In this document: piece after piece, positions 27,541 to 40,069 of the stretch
Numbering within the stretch: the first letter of the stretch is position 1
How the letters are laid out: the number at the start of each line of letters is the position of its first letter
Assembly (NCBI GenBank): GCA_017983615.1
Contig: JAGOBB010000005.1
Coordinates: 62,001 to 126,000, forward strand
Direction: 5' to 3'
Length of the DNA: 64,000 nucleotides
From: Azonexus sp.
GTDB taxonomy: Bacteria; Pseudomonadota; Gammaproteobacteria; Burkholderiales; Rhodocyclaceae
Notes under the pieces: model-generated
The model's input: only the letters and a program-made list of their open reading frames with translations
Told to the model about the DNA's origin: nothing
The model's database searches: none
Position numbers and translations under genes: made by a program

Positions 27541-28167
27541 TCAGGCGCCTTCGGCCCAGGCGATGATCGCCTGCCATTGCTCGATATCGCGCTCGGCGCG
27601 CGACGGCGGCAGGTCAAAAATGGTCATTCCGGCGGCGGTGGCCTGGACGTAGACCTGCGTGTCGCGCAGGTAGGCGAGCACCGGCAGGTCGAAGCCGGCG
27701 AAGAATTTTTCCAGCTCGCCGGCGGCGCGCGTGCGCGCATCGACCCGCATGCCGATCACCGCGACATCGGCCTTGCCCTTGCGCACGGCTTTTTCGGCCA
27801 GCAATTCGGTCAGGAAGTGGCGGGTCGCCAGCATGTCGAACATGGACGGCTGGACCGGCACGATGATGCGCGAGGAGAGCTTGAGCACGCGGTCGAGCAT
27901 CTTGCCGTGCAGGCCAGCCGGGGTGTCGAGGACGACATGCGAGGTGCCCTTGGGAGGCCGGGCGATCTTGTCCGGGCCGATCTCCCAGGTCTCGATGGTC
28001 GGCAGCTCGAAGGGCCGGATGGCCAGCCATTCGCGCGACGATTGCTGGCGGTCGATGTCGCCGAGCATGACGTCGCCGCCTTTGCTCGCAAAGTAGCCGG
28101 CCAGGTTGGTAGCCAGTGTGCTCTTGCCGGAGCCGCCCTTGGGATTGGCGACCAGAAAGGCTTTCAT
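27541..28167 (-). CDS. ParA/MinD-type P-loop ATPase
   Basis: 208 residues. Deviant Walker A PKGGSGKSTLATNLA, switch I DIDRQQSSREW and Walker B HVVLDTPAG. It has no helix-turn-helix and no ParB gene nearby, so it is one of the orphan ParA-like proteins that position protein complexes or partition cargos. Its start overlaps the TAXI gene stop (ATGA), so it is co-translated as third gene of the qor-TAXI-parA unit. Confidence 0.88.
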   Translation of the reverse strand: MKAFLVANPKGGSGKSTLATNLAGYFASKGGDVMLGDIDRQQSSREWLAIRPFELPTIETWEIGPDKIARPPKGTSHVVLDTPAGLHGKMLDRVLKLSSRIIVPVQPSMFDMLATRHFLTELLAEKAVRKGKADVAVIGMRVDARTRAAGELEKFFAGFDLPVLAYLRDTQVYVQATAAGMTIFDLPPSRAERDIEQWQAIIAWAEGA

Positions 28168-29489
28168 GATGTAGCTTCCCGTTTGTCCAGAATGTGGCGA
28201 ACCAGATTGACGTGTTCGCGCAGGGTGTAGGTCAGGTCGGTGAAGCCGAGCGGGACGTGAAGCACGCTGGCTTCGTCGTCGATGGCATCAAGCCGGCTGC
28301 GGTAGTCGGCGAGCCGGGCCGGATCGAAATGATTTTTGAGGTCGTCTTCGAGGAATTTCAGCTCGCCGTAGATGCGGAAAACCTTGGAACGCACGCGCCA
28401 GTTGTAAATCGCCGGCGCCACCTTGAGCAGCGGAATGAGCAGCACGAAGACCGGGACCAGCATGACGATCAGGCGGTCGACCAGCACGGCCAGCCAGAAC
28501 GGCAGGTAGCGCTGCAGGAAGGACGCCCCGGACTTGAAGTAACGCTCGGCCTCGGGCGACAGCGGCAGCATCTGGTCCTTGTAGGACGGGAACTCGCCGG
28601 CATCCTGGAAGAAGCCGGACTTGCCATGCACCTCGCTGGCCGCCTGCAGGAGCAGGGTCTGCAGCGCCGGATGGAGATCATCGCGAACGATCAGGTTGGC
28701 GGTCGGCGCCAGCACCTTGATGTCCTCCGGCGGGAAGTCGCGGACCAGGTCGGCGACGCCGCGCGGGAAGGTCAGCTTGGTCAGGAAGGGGAAGCGGCGC
28801 TGGTAGGCGCGTTCCTGGGCAAAGCTCATCAGCTTGATGCCGGGCGAACGGATCAGCACCTGGACGACCGGGGCGCTCTCGGCAGCGATGATGAACGCGG
28901 CATCGATCCGCCCCTGCTGCAATTCCTCGGCGGCATTCAGGCCGGCCACGGGCACCAGCCGGTCGTCGAGCGGAATTTCATTGGCGTCGAGCAGTTGCTG
29001 CGCCAGCTGGCGCACCCCGGAGCCTTCCTGGCCGATGGCGATGCGCTTGCCGCGCAGTTCGGTCAGCCGGGTCAGATCCTTCTCGCCGCGGTAAAAGACC
29101 CAGACCGGCTCGTAGAAGAGGCTGCCCAGCGAGAGCAGGCCGGAATCATCCTCGGCGTCCGGATCTGCCTTTGGCGGCACGACACCGCCCTGAACGAAGG
29201 CAACCTGCGCCTCGTCCTCCTTCAGGCGCCGGAGATTGTCCAGAGAACCGGCCGAGGCCTTCACTTCCAGGGTGATGCCGTTCTTGGCCAGGATGGTCGC
29301 GTAGCGTTTGGCGAACTGATAATACGCACCGCTCTCGCCGCCAGTGGTGATGACGATGGTTTTCGGCGGTGCCGGCTCGACGAACTGGTAGGCGAACGCA
29401 AAGCCAAGTCCGGCAACCAGCACGATCCACCAGGCGGTGGCAAACAGGTCGCGCAACGAAAGCAGCCCAGCCTTGATCTTGGCCATCAT
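28164..29489 (-). CDS. TAXI-family solute-binding protein anchored by membrane helices
   Basis: 441 residues. N-terminal helix (WWIVLVAGLGFAFAYQF), a TAXI-type binding domain (TIVITTGGESGAYYQFAKRYATIL, GSLDNLRRL, ELRGKRIAIGQEGSGVRQLAQQLL) and two further C-terminal membrane stretches (FWLAVLVDRLIVMLVPVFVLLIPLL) followed by a cytoplasmic tail. Ordinary TAXI proteins are free periplasmic receptors for TRAP transporters; this form is membrane-tethered and there is no TRAP permease nearby, so it may be a sensor or assembly factor. Start overlaps the quinone reductase stop. Confidence 0.82.
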   Translation of the reverse strand: MMAKIKAGLLSLRDLFATAWWIVLVAGLGFAFAYQFVEPAPPKTIVITTGGESGAYYQFAKRYATILAKNGITLEVKASAGSLDNLRRLKEDEAQVAFVQGGVVPPKADPDAEDDSGLLSLGSLFYEPVWVFYRGEKDLTRLTELRGKRIAIGQEGSGVRQLAQQLLDANEIPLDDRLVPVAGLNAAEELQQGRIDAAFIIAAESAPVVQVLIRSPGIKLMSFAQERAYQRRFPFLTKLTFPRGVADLVRDFPPEDIKVLAPTANLIVRDDLHPALQTLLLQAASEVHGKSGFFQDAGEFPSYKDQMLPLSPEAERYFKSGASFLQRYLPFWLAVLVDRLIVMLVPVFVLLIPLLKVAPAIYNWRVRSKVFRIYGELKFLEDDLKNHFDPARLADYRSRLDAIDDEASVLHVPLGFTDLTYTLREHVNLVRHILDKREATS

Positions 29490-30460
29490 GGCAGCAGGAT
29501 GGTGGAGCCGGTGGTCTTGCGGGCTTCCAGATCGCAGTGCGCCTGAGCAGCGTCACTCAGCGCGTATGTCTGGTTGACCTCGATCTTTACCTGACCACTA
29601 CCGACAACGTCGAACAGTTCAGCACCCAGGGCGACGAGGTCGGCGCGCTTGGCCGTGTAGTTCATCAGCGTCGGCCGGGTGACGAACAGCGAACCCTTCT
29701 GCGAGAGCAGCAGCAGATCGAGCGGCGGCACCGGCCCGGAGGCGTTGCCGTAGGTGACCATCATGCCCATGGGCCGCAGGCAGTCGAGCGAACCCATGAA
29801 GGTATCCTTGCCAACGCCATCGTAGACCACCGCGACACCTTCGCCGCCGGTGATTTCGCGGACACGGGCGGTGAAGTTCTCGGTGCTGTAGTTGATCACG
29901 TGGTGGCAGCCGTGGGCCATGGCCAATTCGGCCTTGGCTGGCGAGCCGACGGTGCCGATCACCGTGGCGCCGAGCGCGCGCGCCCACTGGGTGGCAATCA
30001 GCCCGACACCGCCGGCTGCGGCGTGGATCAGCACGGCATCGCCCGGCTGCACGCGGAAGGTCTTGCGCAGCAGGTAGGCGGCGGTCAGGCCCTGCAGCAT
30101 CATCGCCGCGCCGGTCTCGAAGGAAATCGTTTCTGGCAACACGAGCAGGCGATGGGCCGGAATGTTGCGGACCTCGGCATAGGCGCCGAGCGGGCCGCCG
30201 GCATAGGCGACGCGGTCGCCGACCTTGACTTCGCTGACGCCCTCGCCAACGGCTTCGACAACGCCCGCCCCTTCCATGCCGAGGCCTGAGGGCAGTGCCA
30301 CCGGGTAGAGGCCGCTGCGGTGATAGGTATCGATGAAATTGAGGCCGACCGCCCGATGTCTTACGGTTGCCTCGCCGGGCGCCGGCGCCGGCAGATCGAC
30401 CGCTTCCCAGCGCAGCACTTCCGGCCCGCCGGTCTGGTAGATGCGAATGGCGTTGGGCAT
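29486..30460 (-). CDS. qor: NADPH:quinone oxidoreductase (QorA family)
   Basis: 324 residues from MPNAIRIYQTGGPEVL with a GGAGA ribosome binding site. MDR fold with VGLNFIDTYHRSGLYP, the cofactor loop VLIHAAAGGVGLIATQWARALGATVIGTVGS and YGNASGPVPPLDLLLLSQKGS, all characteristic of QorA. It reduces quinones by one electron using NADPH. First gene of a three-gene overlapping operon with a TAXI-like protein and a ParA-like ATPase. Confidence 0.9.
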   Translation of the reverse strand: MPNAIRIYQTGGPEVLRWEAVDLPAPAPGEATVRHRAVGLNFIDTYHRSGLYPVALPSGLGMEGAGVVEAVGEGVSEVKVGDRVAYAGGPLGAYAEVRNIPAHRLLVLPETISFETGAAMMLQGLTAAYLLRKTFRVQPGDAVLIHAAAGGVGLIATQWARALGATVIGTVGSPAKAELAMAHGCHHVINYSTENFTARVREITGGEGVAVVYDGVGKDTFMGSLDCLRPMGMMVTYGNASGPVPPLDLLLLSQKGSLFVTRPTLMNYTAKRADLVALGAELFDVVGSGQVKIEVNQTYALSDAAQAHCDLEARKTTGSTILLP

Positions 30461-30559
30461 GGTGGTCTCCTCTATATGTTGATGTCTTTGCGAGACTGAA
30501 GAGGTTATCACCGCGCCGTTCGGCGATCTAGCATGGCCTCGAAAAATGGCCCATTTTAC

Positions 30560-30593
30560 GTTTTACCCAAAAAACCGGGGCGACCGTAGCATT
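30560..30593 (-). repeat. Interspersed AATGCTACGGTC element, copy 7
   Basis: Exact core at 30582-30593 (minus), then GCCCCGG, a T6 tract, GGGT and AAAAC. The first tract is T6 rather than A6. Confidence 0.88.
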
Positions 30594-30607
30594 TCGTCGC
30601 GCTCAGG

Positions 30608-31501
30608 TCAGCGCGTGTAATAGCCGACGCCGACGAGCATATCGCCGGCCTTGCGGAACAGGGTGTGCTTGTTCTCGACCTGTCGCGTCACCGGGTTGCG
30701 CCAGGCGTATTCGAGTTCCCCCTGGTCGCTGCTGCGCAGGGTATCGAGCATCAGGCGAACGATAGGCGTGCCGTTGCGGTCGGTCAGGATGTAGCTGCTG
30801 GTGCCGACCAGACGCGGCGAAACGCCGTGAGCGCGGAACTTTCCGTCCTCCAGGCCAACCGCGAAGACGTAGAGATCGTCCTCGATGAAGCCGCCGTTGA
30901 GATCGTTGAAAGCGGCCACCGCCTTGGCCGGATCGGCCTTGGCCGCCGCCACGGCACGGTCGAGCATGGCCACCGCCTGCGCCGGCGAGGCGCGCGGAAT
31001 GTAGTAGCCGACCGCCAGCAGACGCTCGCCGACCTTCTGGAAATAGGTCACCTTGCGTTCCGGCTTGTGGTGCAGCCGATTGAGCCAGCGGTATTCGACG
31101 GTGCCGGTATCGCTGGTCTTGGCCTTTTCCAGCATGTCGTAGAAGAAGGGGGTGCCGAAGGCGTCGCGCATGTTCGCCACCTTGCGCCCGATCAGCGCCG
31201 CCGACGAGCCGCCGCTGGCCAGCATCACGCCGTCGGTGCCGATCACCCAGACATACAGCTCGGCATCGATGAATTCGCCCGGCGCATTGAAGGCGGCAAA
31301 TGCGCCGTCGCCCTGCTGGCGGTAGTAGGCCACCGCCTTGGCCAGCAAGGCCTGGGCGCGCAGCGAGTCATTGACCGCCGATTCCGTGGCTGCTGCCACG
31401 GCCGGCTCCGCCGCATGCGCCACCGGCAGAACCGAGACAGCCGCCACCAGGGCAACAACATTCAGAAAACGCTTCCAGTTTGCGCAGCCCGCTGTTCTCA
31501 C
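30608..31501 (-). CDS. Periplasmic double-Cache domain protein
   Basis: 297 residues with a signal peptide (FLNVVALVAAVSVLPVAHA). Two tandem single-Cache domains: the first around AELYVWVIGTDGVMLASG ... VGERLLAVGYYIPR, the second around DDLYVFAVGLEDGKFRAHG ... AGDMLVGVGYYTR. Such proteins bind small ligands in the periplasm and signal to partner receptors. GTG at 31501 is the likely start, with GGGGAA upstream. The partner is not obvious locally. Confidence 0.85.
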   Translation of the reverse strand: MRTAGCANWKRFLNVVALVAAVSVLPVAHAAEPAVAAATESAVNDSLRAQALLAKAVAYYRQQGDGAFAAFNAPGEFIDAELYVWVIGTDGVMLASGGSSAALIGRKVANMRDAFGTPFFYDMLEKAKTSDTGTVEYRWLNRLHHKPERKVTYFQKVGERLLAVGYYIPRASPAQAVAMLDRAVAAAKADPAKAVAAFNDLNGGFIEDDLYVFAVGLEDGKFRAHGVSPRLVGTSSYILTDRNGTPIVRLMLDTLRSSDQGELEYAWRNPVTRQVENKHTLFRKAGDMLVGVGYYTR

Positions 31502-31570
31502 GCCAATTCCCCTAAACCAAATATGGATATCCTGAAAATGTTAGCAGGCAGGGTTGGCCGCTCGCTTGAC

Positions 31571-32344
31571 TTAGCGCAAGCCATGCACACTCGCCGCCAG
31601 TCGCAGCCAGGCAATACCCAGCCATTCGTGCAGCGCGTAGTAGGAGCGGTGCAAGGCGCTGGCGCGTGGCAGGAAGTCGTACCAGGCGAGGTCAGCGCCG
31701 TCGCCGCCCATGAAATGCGTCGGCGCCGGAATCACTTCCAGCCCGGTCGCCTGGAACAGCGCGACGGCACGCGGCATATGAAAGGCCTGGGTGACCAGCA
31801 CGATACGCTTGACGCCGGCCGCCTTGAGAATCTCGGCCGACCGTGAAGCATTGTCAGCGGTGTCCTGCGACCGCGTCTCCTGCCAGCGCACCGGTACGCC
31901 GTACTCGTCGGCGAGGATGGCGGCCATCACCTCCGCCTCGCTGCGCGTGGCGTTGACCGGCCTGCCGCCGCTGACCAGCACCGACAGGCCGAAGCGGCGC
32001 GCCACGGTGGCACCATAGCGTGCCCTGACCAGCGTCCGTTCGCTGGCCGTGTCGCCACCGTACTCGGCGGCCTCCAGCAGCAGGCCGCTACCGAGCACGA
32101 CGATGGCCTGCGCCCCGGCCGGATCTTCGAGCACCGGCCCGGCCCGGTTTTCCAGCGGCCGCAGCAGGGCATCGGCAACCAGCGGCAGCGACTGCAGGAC
32201 CAGCAAGGCCGTCGCCAGCACGACCAGACCAAAGGCCCAGCGCCGCCGGCGGTAGAGACCGGCCACGCCAAGCAGCAGCAAGCCGTTGGCAGGCGGCAGC
32301 AGCAGGGTGCCGATCAGGGTTTTGAACAGCCAGGCAAACGACAT
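31571..32344 (-). CDS. YdcF/ElyC-type DUF218 envelope protein
   Basis: 257 residues with two N-terminal membrane helices and a DUF218 domain (AIVVLGSGLLLEAAEYGGDTASERTLVRARYGATVARRFGLSVLVSGGRP ... DTADNASRSAEILKAAGVKRIVLVTQAFHMPRA). ElyC-like members take part in envelope biogenesis and lipid carrier metabolism. Stands between the Cache gene and uvrD, both on the same strand. Confidence 0.85.
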   Translation of the reverse strand: MSFAWLFKTLIGTLLLPPANGLLLLGVAGLYRRRRWAFGLVVLATALLVLQSLPLVADALLRPLENRAGPVLEDPAGAQAIVVLGSGLLLEAAEYGGDTASERTLVRARYGATVARRFGLSVLVSGGRPVNATRSEAEVMAAILADEYGVPVRWQETRSQDTADNASRSAEILKAAGVKRIVLVTQAFHMPRAVALFQATGLEVIPAPTHFMGGDGADLAWYDFLPRASALHRSYYALHEWLGIAWLRLAASVHGLR

Positions 32345-32400
32345 GGTGACGATCCGTCTCCGTGCGACGCACTTACGTTGGCGAGCCCCTCAAGCTGGGC

Positions 32401-32472
32401 GAAATTTTTTGAAAAGCGGCCATTTTTCGGGCCGACCGCGCCCCGAAGGAAGTACCCTTGGGGTATAGCATT
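32401..32472 (-). repeat. Interspersed element interrupted by a 27-bp palindromic insertion
   Basis: On the minus strand AATGCTA (32466-32472) and CGGTC (32434-32438) are separated by 27 bp (32439-32465) whose ends form an imperfect palindrome (CCCCGAAGG ... CCTTGGGG). After CGGTC come GGCCCG, AAAAAT and GGCC as usual. Closing the gap restores the exact 12-bp core. Confidence 0.75.
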
Positions 32473-32474
32473 CC

Positions 32475-34613
32475 TCAGACCGGCGTCAGTTTGGCATATT
32501 CCAGCGCCAGCCACTTCATGCCGCTGCCGCCGAAATTGACCTGAACCCGCGCATCGGCGCCGCGGCCTTCGGTCGACACGATGACGCCGAGCCCGAACTT
32601 GGCATGCTCGACCGACTGGCCGATACGCAGGCCGCCGGCCGCCACCGGCTCGGCATAGCCGCCGCCGAAGGAGCCGAAAGCCGGCACCGCCGACTCGGCC
32701 TTCTTGTTCAGCTTGCGCAGCAAGCCTTCCGGGATTTCGTCGAGGAAGCTGGATGGCACGCAGTAGCGCGTCTGGCCGTGCAGCATCCGGGTCTGCGCGC
32801 AGGAAACGTACAGGCGCTGGCGGGCGCGGGTCACCGCGACGTACATCAGCCGACGCTCTTCCTCGACACCGTCCTTGCCTTCGTTGACCGAATTCTCGTG
32901 CGGGAACAGTCCCTGCTCCAGGCCGGTGATGAAGACGACGTCGAATTCCAGGCCCTTGGCGGCATGCACCGACATCAGCTGGACCGCCTCCTGGCCTTCG
33001 CCGGCCTGATGTTCGCCAGCCTCCAGCGAGGCATGGGCGAGGAAGGAGGCCAGCGCGCCGCCTTCGCCGATGGCGCCCTCGTCGTCGACGAAGGTGGCGG
33101 CGGCATTGATCAGTTCGTCCAGATTTTCCAGCCGCTCCTGGCCTTCCTTCTCGACCCGGTAGTGCTGGGCCAGCCCCGATTTTTCGATGATGTGCTCGAT
33201 GATCTCCGGCAGCGGAAGATTGGCGGTTTCCGTGCGCAACGTTTCGATCAGCCGGATGAAGGCCCCCACCGTCTGGCCGGCCTTGCCGGTCAGCGAAGCG
33301 GCCGCGTTGTACAGGCTGCTGTTGCACTGGTGGGCCGTGGCCTGCAGGTTTTCCAGCGAACGGGCGCCGATGCCGCGGGTCGGGAAATTGACGACGCGCA
33401 GGAAAGCCGTGTCGTCGTCCGGATTGCCCAACAGGCGCAGGTAGGCCAGCGCATGCTTGATTTCCTGCCGCTCGAAGAAGCGCAGGCCGCCATAGACCTT
33501 GTATGGCACACCCTTGGCGAACAGCTCGTGCTCGATCACCCGCGACTGGGCATTGGAGCGGTAAAGCACCGCGACCTGCGTCGGCGACACGCCGTCACGG
33601 ACCAGTTCGCGGATCTCGTCAACGACGAAACGCGCCTCGTCGAGGTCCGAATAGGCCTCGAAGGCGCGGATCGGCTCGCCGTCACCAGCATCGGTCCACA
33701 GGTTCTTGCCGAGGCGCTCGCGGTTGTTCTTGATGATGGCGTTGGCGGCGGCCAGGATGTTGCCGTGCGAACGGTAGTTCTGCTCCAGGCGGATGACGTT
33801 GGCGCCGGCATAGTCGCGCTCGAATTCGCGCATATTGCCGACTTCGGCGCCACGGAAGCGGTAAATCGACTGGTCGTCGTCGCCGACCGCGAAGATATTC
33901 GCCCCGCCGCCGGCCAGCAATTTCAGCCAGGCGTACTGGAGGACATTGGTGTCCTGGAACTCGTCGACCAGGATGTGACGGAAGCGCTGCTGATAATGTG
34001 CGCGCAAAGGTTCGTTGCGCTGCAGCAATTCATGACATCGCAATAGCAATTCAGCGAAGTCAACGACCCCCTCCCGGTTGCATTGGGTCTCGTATTCGGC
34101 ATAGATCTCGACGCGCTTCTGTGTGTAATTGTCGTAAGCCTCGGCCTGCGCCGCCCGCTCGCCCTGTTCTTTGTGGGCATTGATGAAATGGCACAGCTCG
34201 CGCGGCGGATACTTCTCGTCGTCGATGTTCAGGTTCTTCAGCAGACGCTTGACCATGGCCAATTGGTCCGCCGAATCAAGGATCTGGAAGGTTTGCGGCA
34301 GCCCAGCCTCGCGAAAATGGGCGCGCAGCAGGCGGTTGCACAGACCGTGAAAAGTCCCGATCCACATGCCGCGAACATTGATCGGCACCAGCGACGACAG
34401 CCGCGCCGTCATCTCCTTGGCCGCCTTGTTGGTGAAAGTCACCGCCAGCACGCCGTGCGGCCCGACCTGACCGGTCGAAATCAGCCAGGCAATGCGCGTC
34501 GTCAGCACACGGGTCTTACCACTACCGGCCCCGGCGAGGATCAGGGCATGCACCGGCGGCAGCGTAACCGATTGAAGTTGCGGTGAATTTAGATTAGCAA
34601 GGAGATCGGACAT
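32475..34613 (-). CDS. uvrD: ATP-dependent DNA helicase UvrD/PcrA
   Basis: 712 residues from MSDLLANLNSPQLQSV. SF1 motifs are complete: Walker A LILAGAGSGKTRVLTTRI, TFTNKAAKEM, motif II LVDEFQDTN, GDDDQSIYRFRGA, LEQNYRS and VAVTRARQRLYVS. A C-terminal Tudor-like RNAP-interaction region (IGQSVEHAKFGLGVIV) is present. It unwinds DNA in nucleotide excision and mismatch repair. Open frame upstream of the ATG does not match the family. Confidence 0.95.
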   Translation of the reverse strand: MSDLLANLNSPQLQSVTLPPVHALILAGAGSGKTRVLTTRIAWLISTGQVGPHGVLAVTFTNKAAKEMTARLSSLVPINVRGMWIGTFHGLCNRLLRAHFREAGLPQTFQILDSADQLAMVKRLLKNLNIDDEKYPPRELCHFINAHKEQGERAAQAEAYDNYTQKRVEIYAEYETQCNREGVVDFAELLLRCHELLQRNEPLRAHYQQRFRHILVDEFQDTNVLQYAWLKLLAGGGANIFAVGDDDQSIYRFRGAEVGNMREFERDYAGANVIRLEQNYRSHGNILAAANAIIKNNRERLGKNLWTDAGDGEPIRAFEAYSDLDEARFVVDEIRELVRDGVSPTQVAVLYRSNAQSRVIEHELFAKGVPYKVYGGLRFFERQEIKHALAYLRLLGNPDDDTAFLRVVNFPTRGIGARSLENLQATAHQCNSSLYNAAASLTGKAGQTVGAFIRLIETLRTETANLPLPEIIEHIIEKSGLAQHYRVEKEGQERLENLDELINAAATFVDDEGAIGEGGALASFLAHASLEAGEHQAGEGQEAVQLMSVHAAKGLEFDVVFITGLEQGLFPHENSVNEGKDGVEEERRLMYVAVTRARQRLYVSCAQTRMLHGQTRYCVPSSFLDEIPEGLLRKLNKKAESAVPAFGSFGGGYAEPVAAGGLRIGQSVEHAKFGLGVIVSTEGRGADARVQVNFGGSGMKWLALEYAKLTPV

Positions 34614-34826
34614 GGGATAAGGAAAAGCTCCAGAGTAGGCATGGTAAATTGGTCCGACCAATAAGTTGCGTTTGTGCAACGCAAGCTACAAAAATGAGCA
34701 TTTTTTCACAGTCAAGGAGCACTTGCACACGTATACTTCAATAAAAAATATTGCAGTGCACAAAACTTTTTGCCCACAAGGCAGTCTCACCCCCCAAGCG
34801 GATACCCCGCCATGAAGGAGAACAGC

Positions 34827-35177
34827 ATGAACAACATGAACGCACCAAAGATCCTCCCCTGGATCGCCCGCAAGGCCGGGATCAGCGATGAACTGGCCCT
34901 CAAGCTCTGGCGTCGCGCCGTCAGCGAAGCCGAATACCTGACCGGCAAGGCCGAAGGCTCCAACTACTGGGGCCTGGCCGTCGAGCGTTTCCTGTCCATC
35001 GTCGAGGACGAAGTCGGCAACGCCCCGGCCTACAGCCTGACCCCGGCTCCGCAACTGTCGTGGATGTGGCGCCACCAGACCCGCATGTCCCTGCTCTCGC
35101 TAATGGCGGCACAGAACGCCTACAAGTGCTGGCAGAACACCTGGGATAACGTCTGCGGGCGGAAAAAAGCTGCCTGA
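34827..35177 (+). CDS. Conserved-looking small protein of unknown function
   Basis: 116 residues from the ATG at 34827, which has AAGGAG six bases upstream. Soluble, helical, rich in Trp (ILPWIARKAG, LKLWRRAV, NYWGLAVERF, LSWMWRHQTRM, YKCWQNTWDNVCG). Not recognised. It has an AT-rich leader on the left and a strong terminator on the right, so it is a single-gene unit. The codon pattern agrees with the rest of the chromosome. Confidence 0.7.
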   Translation: MNNMNAPKILPWIARKAGISDELALKLWRRAVSEAEYLTGKAEGSNYWGLAVERFLSIVEDEVGNAPAYSLTPAPQLSWMWRHQTRMSLLSLMAAQNAYKCWQNTWDNVCGRKKAA

Positions 35178-35193
35178 CGGGCGGCTCCAAAAC

Positions 35194-35240
35194 AAAACGG
35201 CGACTCTCCGGGCGTGCAGGCTCGGGAGTCGCCGTTTTTT
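35194..35240 (+). terminator. Rho-independent terminator
   Basis: AAAACGGCGACTC ... GAGTCGCCGTTTTTT, long stem directly after the small gene. Confidence 0.9.
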
Positions 35241-35271
35241 GCCTCTGATGCGGCGGTAGTTTTCTGAAGCA

Positions 35272-38525
<3,254 letters not shown>

Positions 38526-38534
38526 GAGGCAATC

Positions 38535-39059
38535 ATGCGCCTGCTGCCCGCCCGGATTTTTGCAGTATTGCTCGCCGCCGCCCTCGCCGGCTGCGGCTTC
38601 CATCTGCGCGGCACAGGCAGCGGCAACCTGCCCTACCAGACGATGTACATCTCGCTGCCGGAGACGGCGGAGGTCAATGTCTGGCTGCAGCGCTACATCC
38701 GGGCCAGCGGCAGCACGCAAATCGTCGACAGTGCCGATGGTGCCGAGGCGATCTTCCAGCAACTGTCCGATTCCCGCCAGAAGAGCATTCTCAGCGTCAA
38801 CGCGCAGGGCCGGGTGCGTGAATACCGCCTGCAACTCAGCTACACCTTCCGCGTGGTCAACCGCAAGGGCCAGGTGCTGGTAGCGCCCAGCGAGGTCACC
38901 CTGACCCGCGACGTCACCTACGACGACTCCAACGTGCTGGCCAAGGACATCGAAGAGAGCCTGCTCTGGCGCGACATGACCAATGACATGGTCAACCAGA
39001 TCATGCGCCGGTTGAGCGTCATCAAGCCGAAGAATCCCGACCGGGAAGACGACGAGTAA
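38535..39059 (+). CDS. lptE: LPS-assembly lipoprotein LptE
   Basis: 174 residues with a lipoprotein signal: ARIFAVLLAAALAGCGFHLRG, lipobox LAGC. It plugs the LptD barrel in the outer membrane and helps insert lipopolysaccharide. Typical features are LPYQTMYISLPE and the C-terminal LWRDMTNDMVNQIMRRL. Located between leuS and holA, the classical proteobacterial context. Its stop overlaps the holA start by one base (TAATG). Confidence 0.93.
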   Translation: MRLLPARIFAVLLAAALAGCGFHLRGTGSGNLPYQTMYISLPETAEVNVWLQRYIRASGSTQIVDSADGAEAIFQQLSDSRQKSILSVNAQGRVREYRLQLSYTFRVVNRKGQVLVAPSEVTLTRDVTYDDSNVLAKDIEESLLWRDMTNDMVNQIMRRLSVIKPKNPDREDDE

Positions 39060-40069
39060 TGCTGCTCAAGGGCGAACAGCTCGCGGCGCACCTCGAACGC
39101 GAATTGCGCCCGTTGTACGTTCTGTACGGCGACGACCCGCTGCTGGTCATCGAAGCGGCCGATGCCATCCGCGCCAGGTCGCGCCAGCAGGGCTACAGCG
39201 AACGCGAGGTGCTGACCGTGCTGCCGCAGTTCGACTGGGGAACGCTGCTCGCTGCCGGCGGTAACATGTCGCTGTTCGGCGATAAAAAGCTGATCGACCT
39301 GCGCATTCCCACCGGCAAGCCGGGCAAGGAAGGCAGCGCGGCGCTGCAGCAGTGGTGCCAGAACCTGTCAATGGACAACCTGCTGCTGATCACCCTGCCC
39401 GAACTCGACTGGCGCGAAGAGAAAGCCGTCTGGTTCACCGCGCTGGTCAACGCCGGCGTTGCGATCAAGCTGATGGCGCCCCCGCTGGCCGAACTGCCGG
39501 GCTGGATCGCCGGCCGCCTGCGTCGCCAGCAGCAATCTGCGGACCTTGAAAGCCTGAAATTCATCGCCGAACGGGTCGAGGGCAACCTGCTCGCCGCCCA
39601 CCAGGAAATCCAGAAGCTTGGCCTGCTCTATCCGGCCGGACAACTGACCCTGGCGCAGATTCGCGAAGCCGTACTCAACGTCGCCCGCTACGACATCGAC
39701 AGCCTGCGCGACGCGTTGCTGGCTGGCGACATCGGCCGCCTGACCCGGACGCTGGACGGCCTGATGCAGGAAGGCGAGGCACCGCCGCTGGTATTGTGGG
39801 CGATGAGCGAGGAAATCCGGGCGCTGACCATCATCCGTGCCGGTATCGATGCCGGCAAACCGGTGGACATGCTGCTCAAGGATGCGAAAGTCTGGGGACC
39901 GCGCGCCGCGCCGGTCAAAAAAGCCCTGCAGCGCCTGTCGACTGCAGCCCTGGAGGCGGCTCTGCAGCACGCCGGCAAAATCGACCGACTGGCCAAGGGC
40001 ATCGGTCAGGGCAATATCTGGGAAGAGTTCCTGCGGCTCGGCCTGCGCCTGACCGCGGCAGCGAAATAA
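39059..40069 (+). CDS. holA: DNA polymerase III subunit delta
   Basis: 336 residues, starting MLLKGEQLAAHLERELRPLYVLYGDDPLLV. AAA+ fold clamp-loader subunit without a functional P-loop, as usual for delta; the C-terminal collar follows LWAMSEEIRALTII. It opens the beta clamp. The ATG overlaps the lptE stop. Confidence 0.95.
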   Translation: MLLKGEQLAAHLERELRPLYVLYGDDPLLVIEAADAIRARSRQQGYSEREVLTVLPQFDWGTLLAAGGNMSLFGDKKLIDLRIPTGKPGKEGSAALQQWCQNLSMDNLLLITLPELDWREEKAVWFTALVNAGVAIKLMAPPLAELPGWIAGRLRRQQQSADLESLKFIAERVEGNLLAAHQEIQKLGLLYPAGQLTLAQIREAVLNVARYDIDSLRDALLAGDIGRLTRTLDGLMQEGEAPPLVLWAMSEEIRALTIIRAGIDAGKPVDMLLKDAKVWGPRAAPVKKALQRLSTAALEAALQHAGKIDRLAKGIGQGNIWEEFLRLGLRLTAAAK

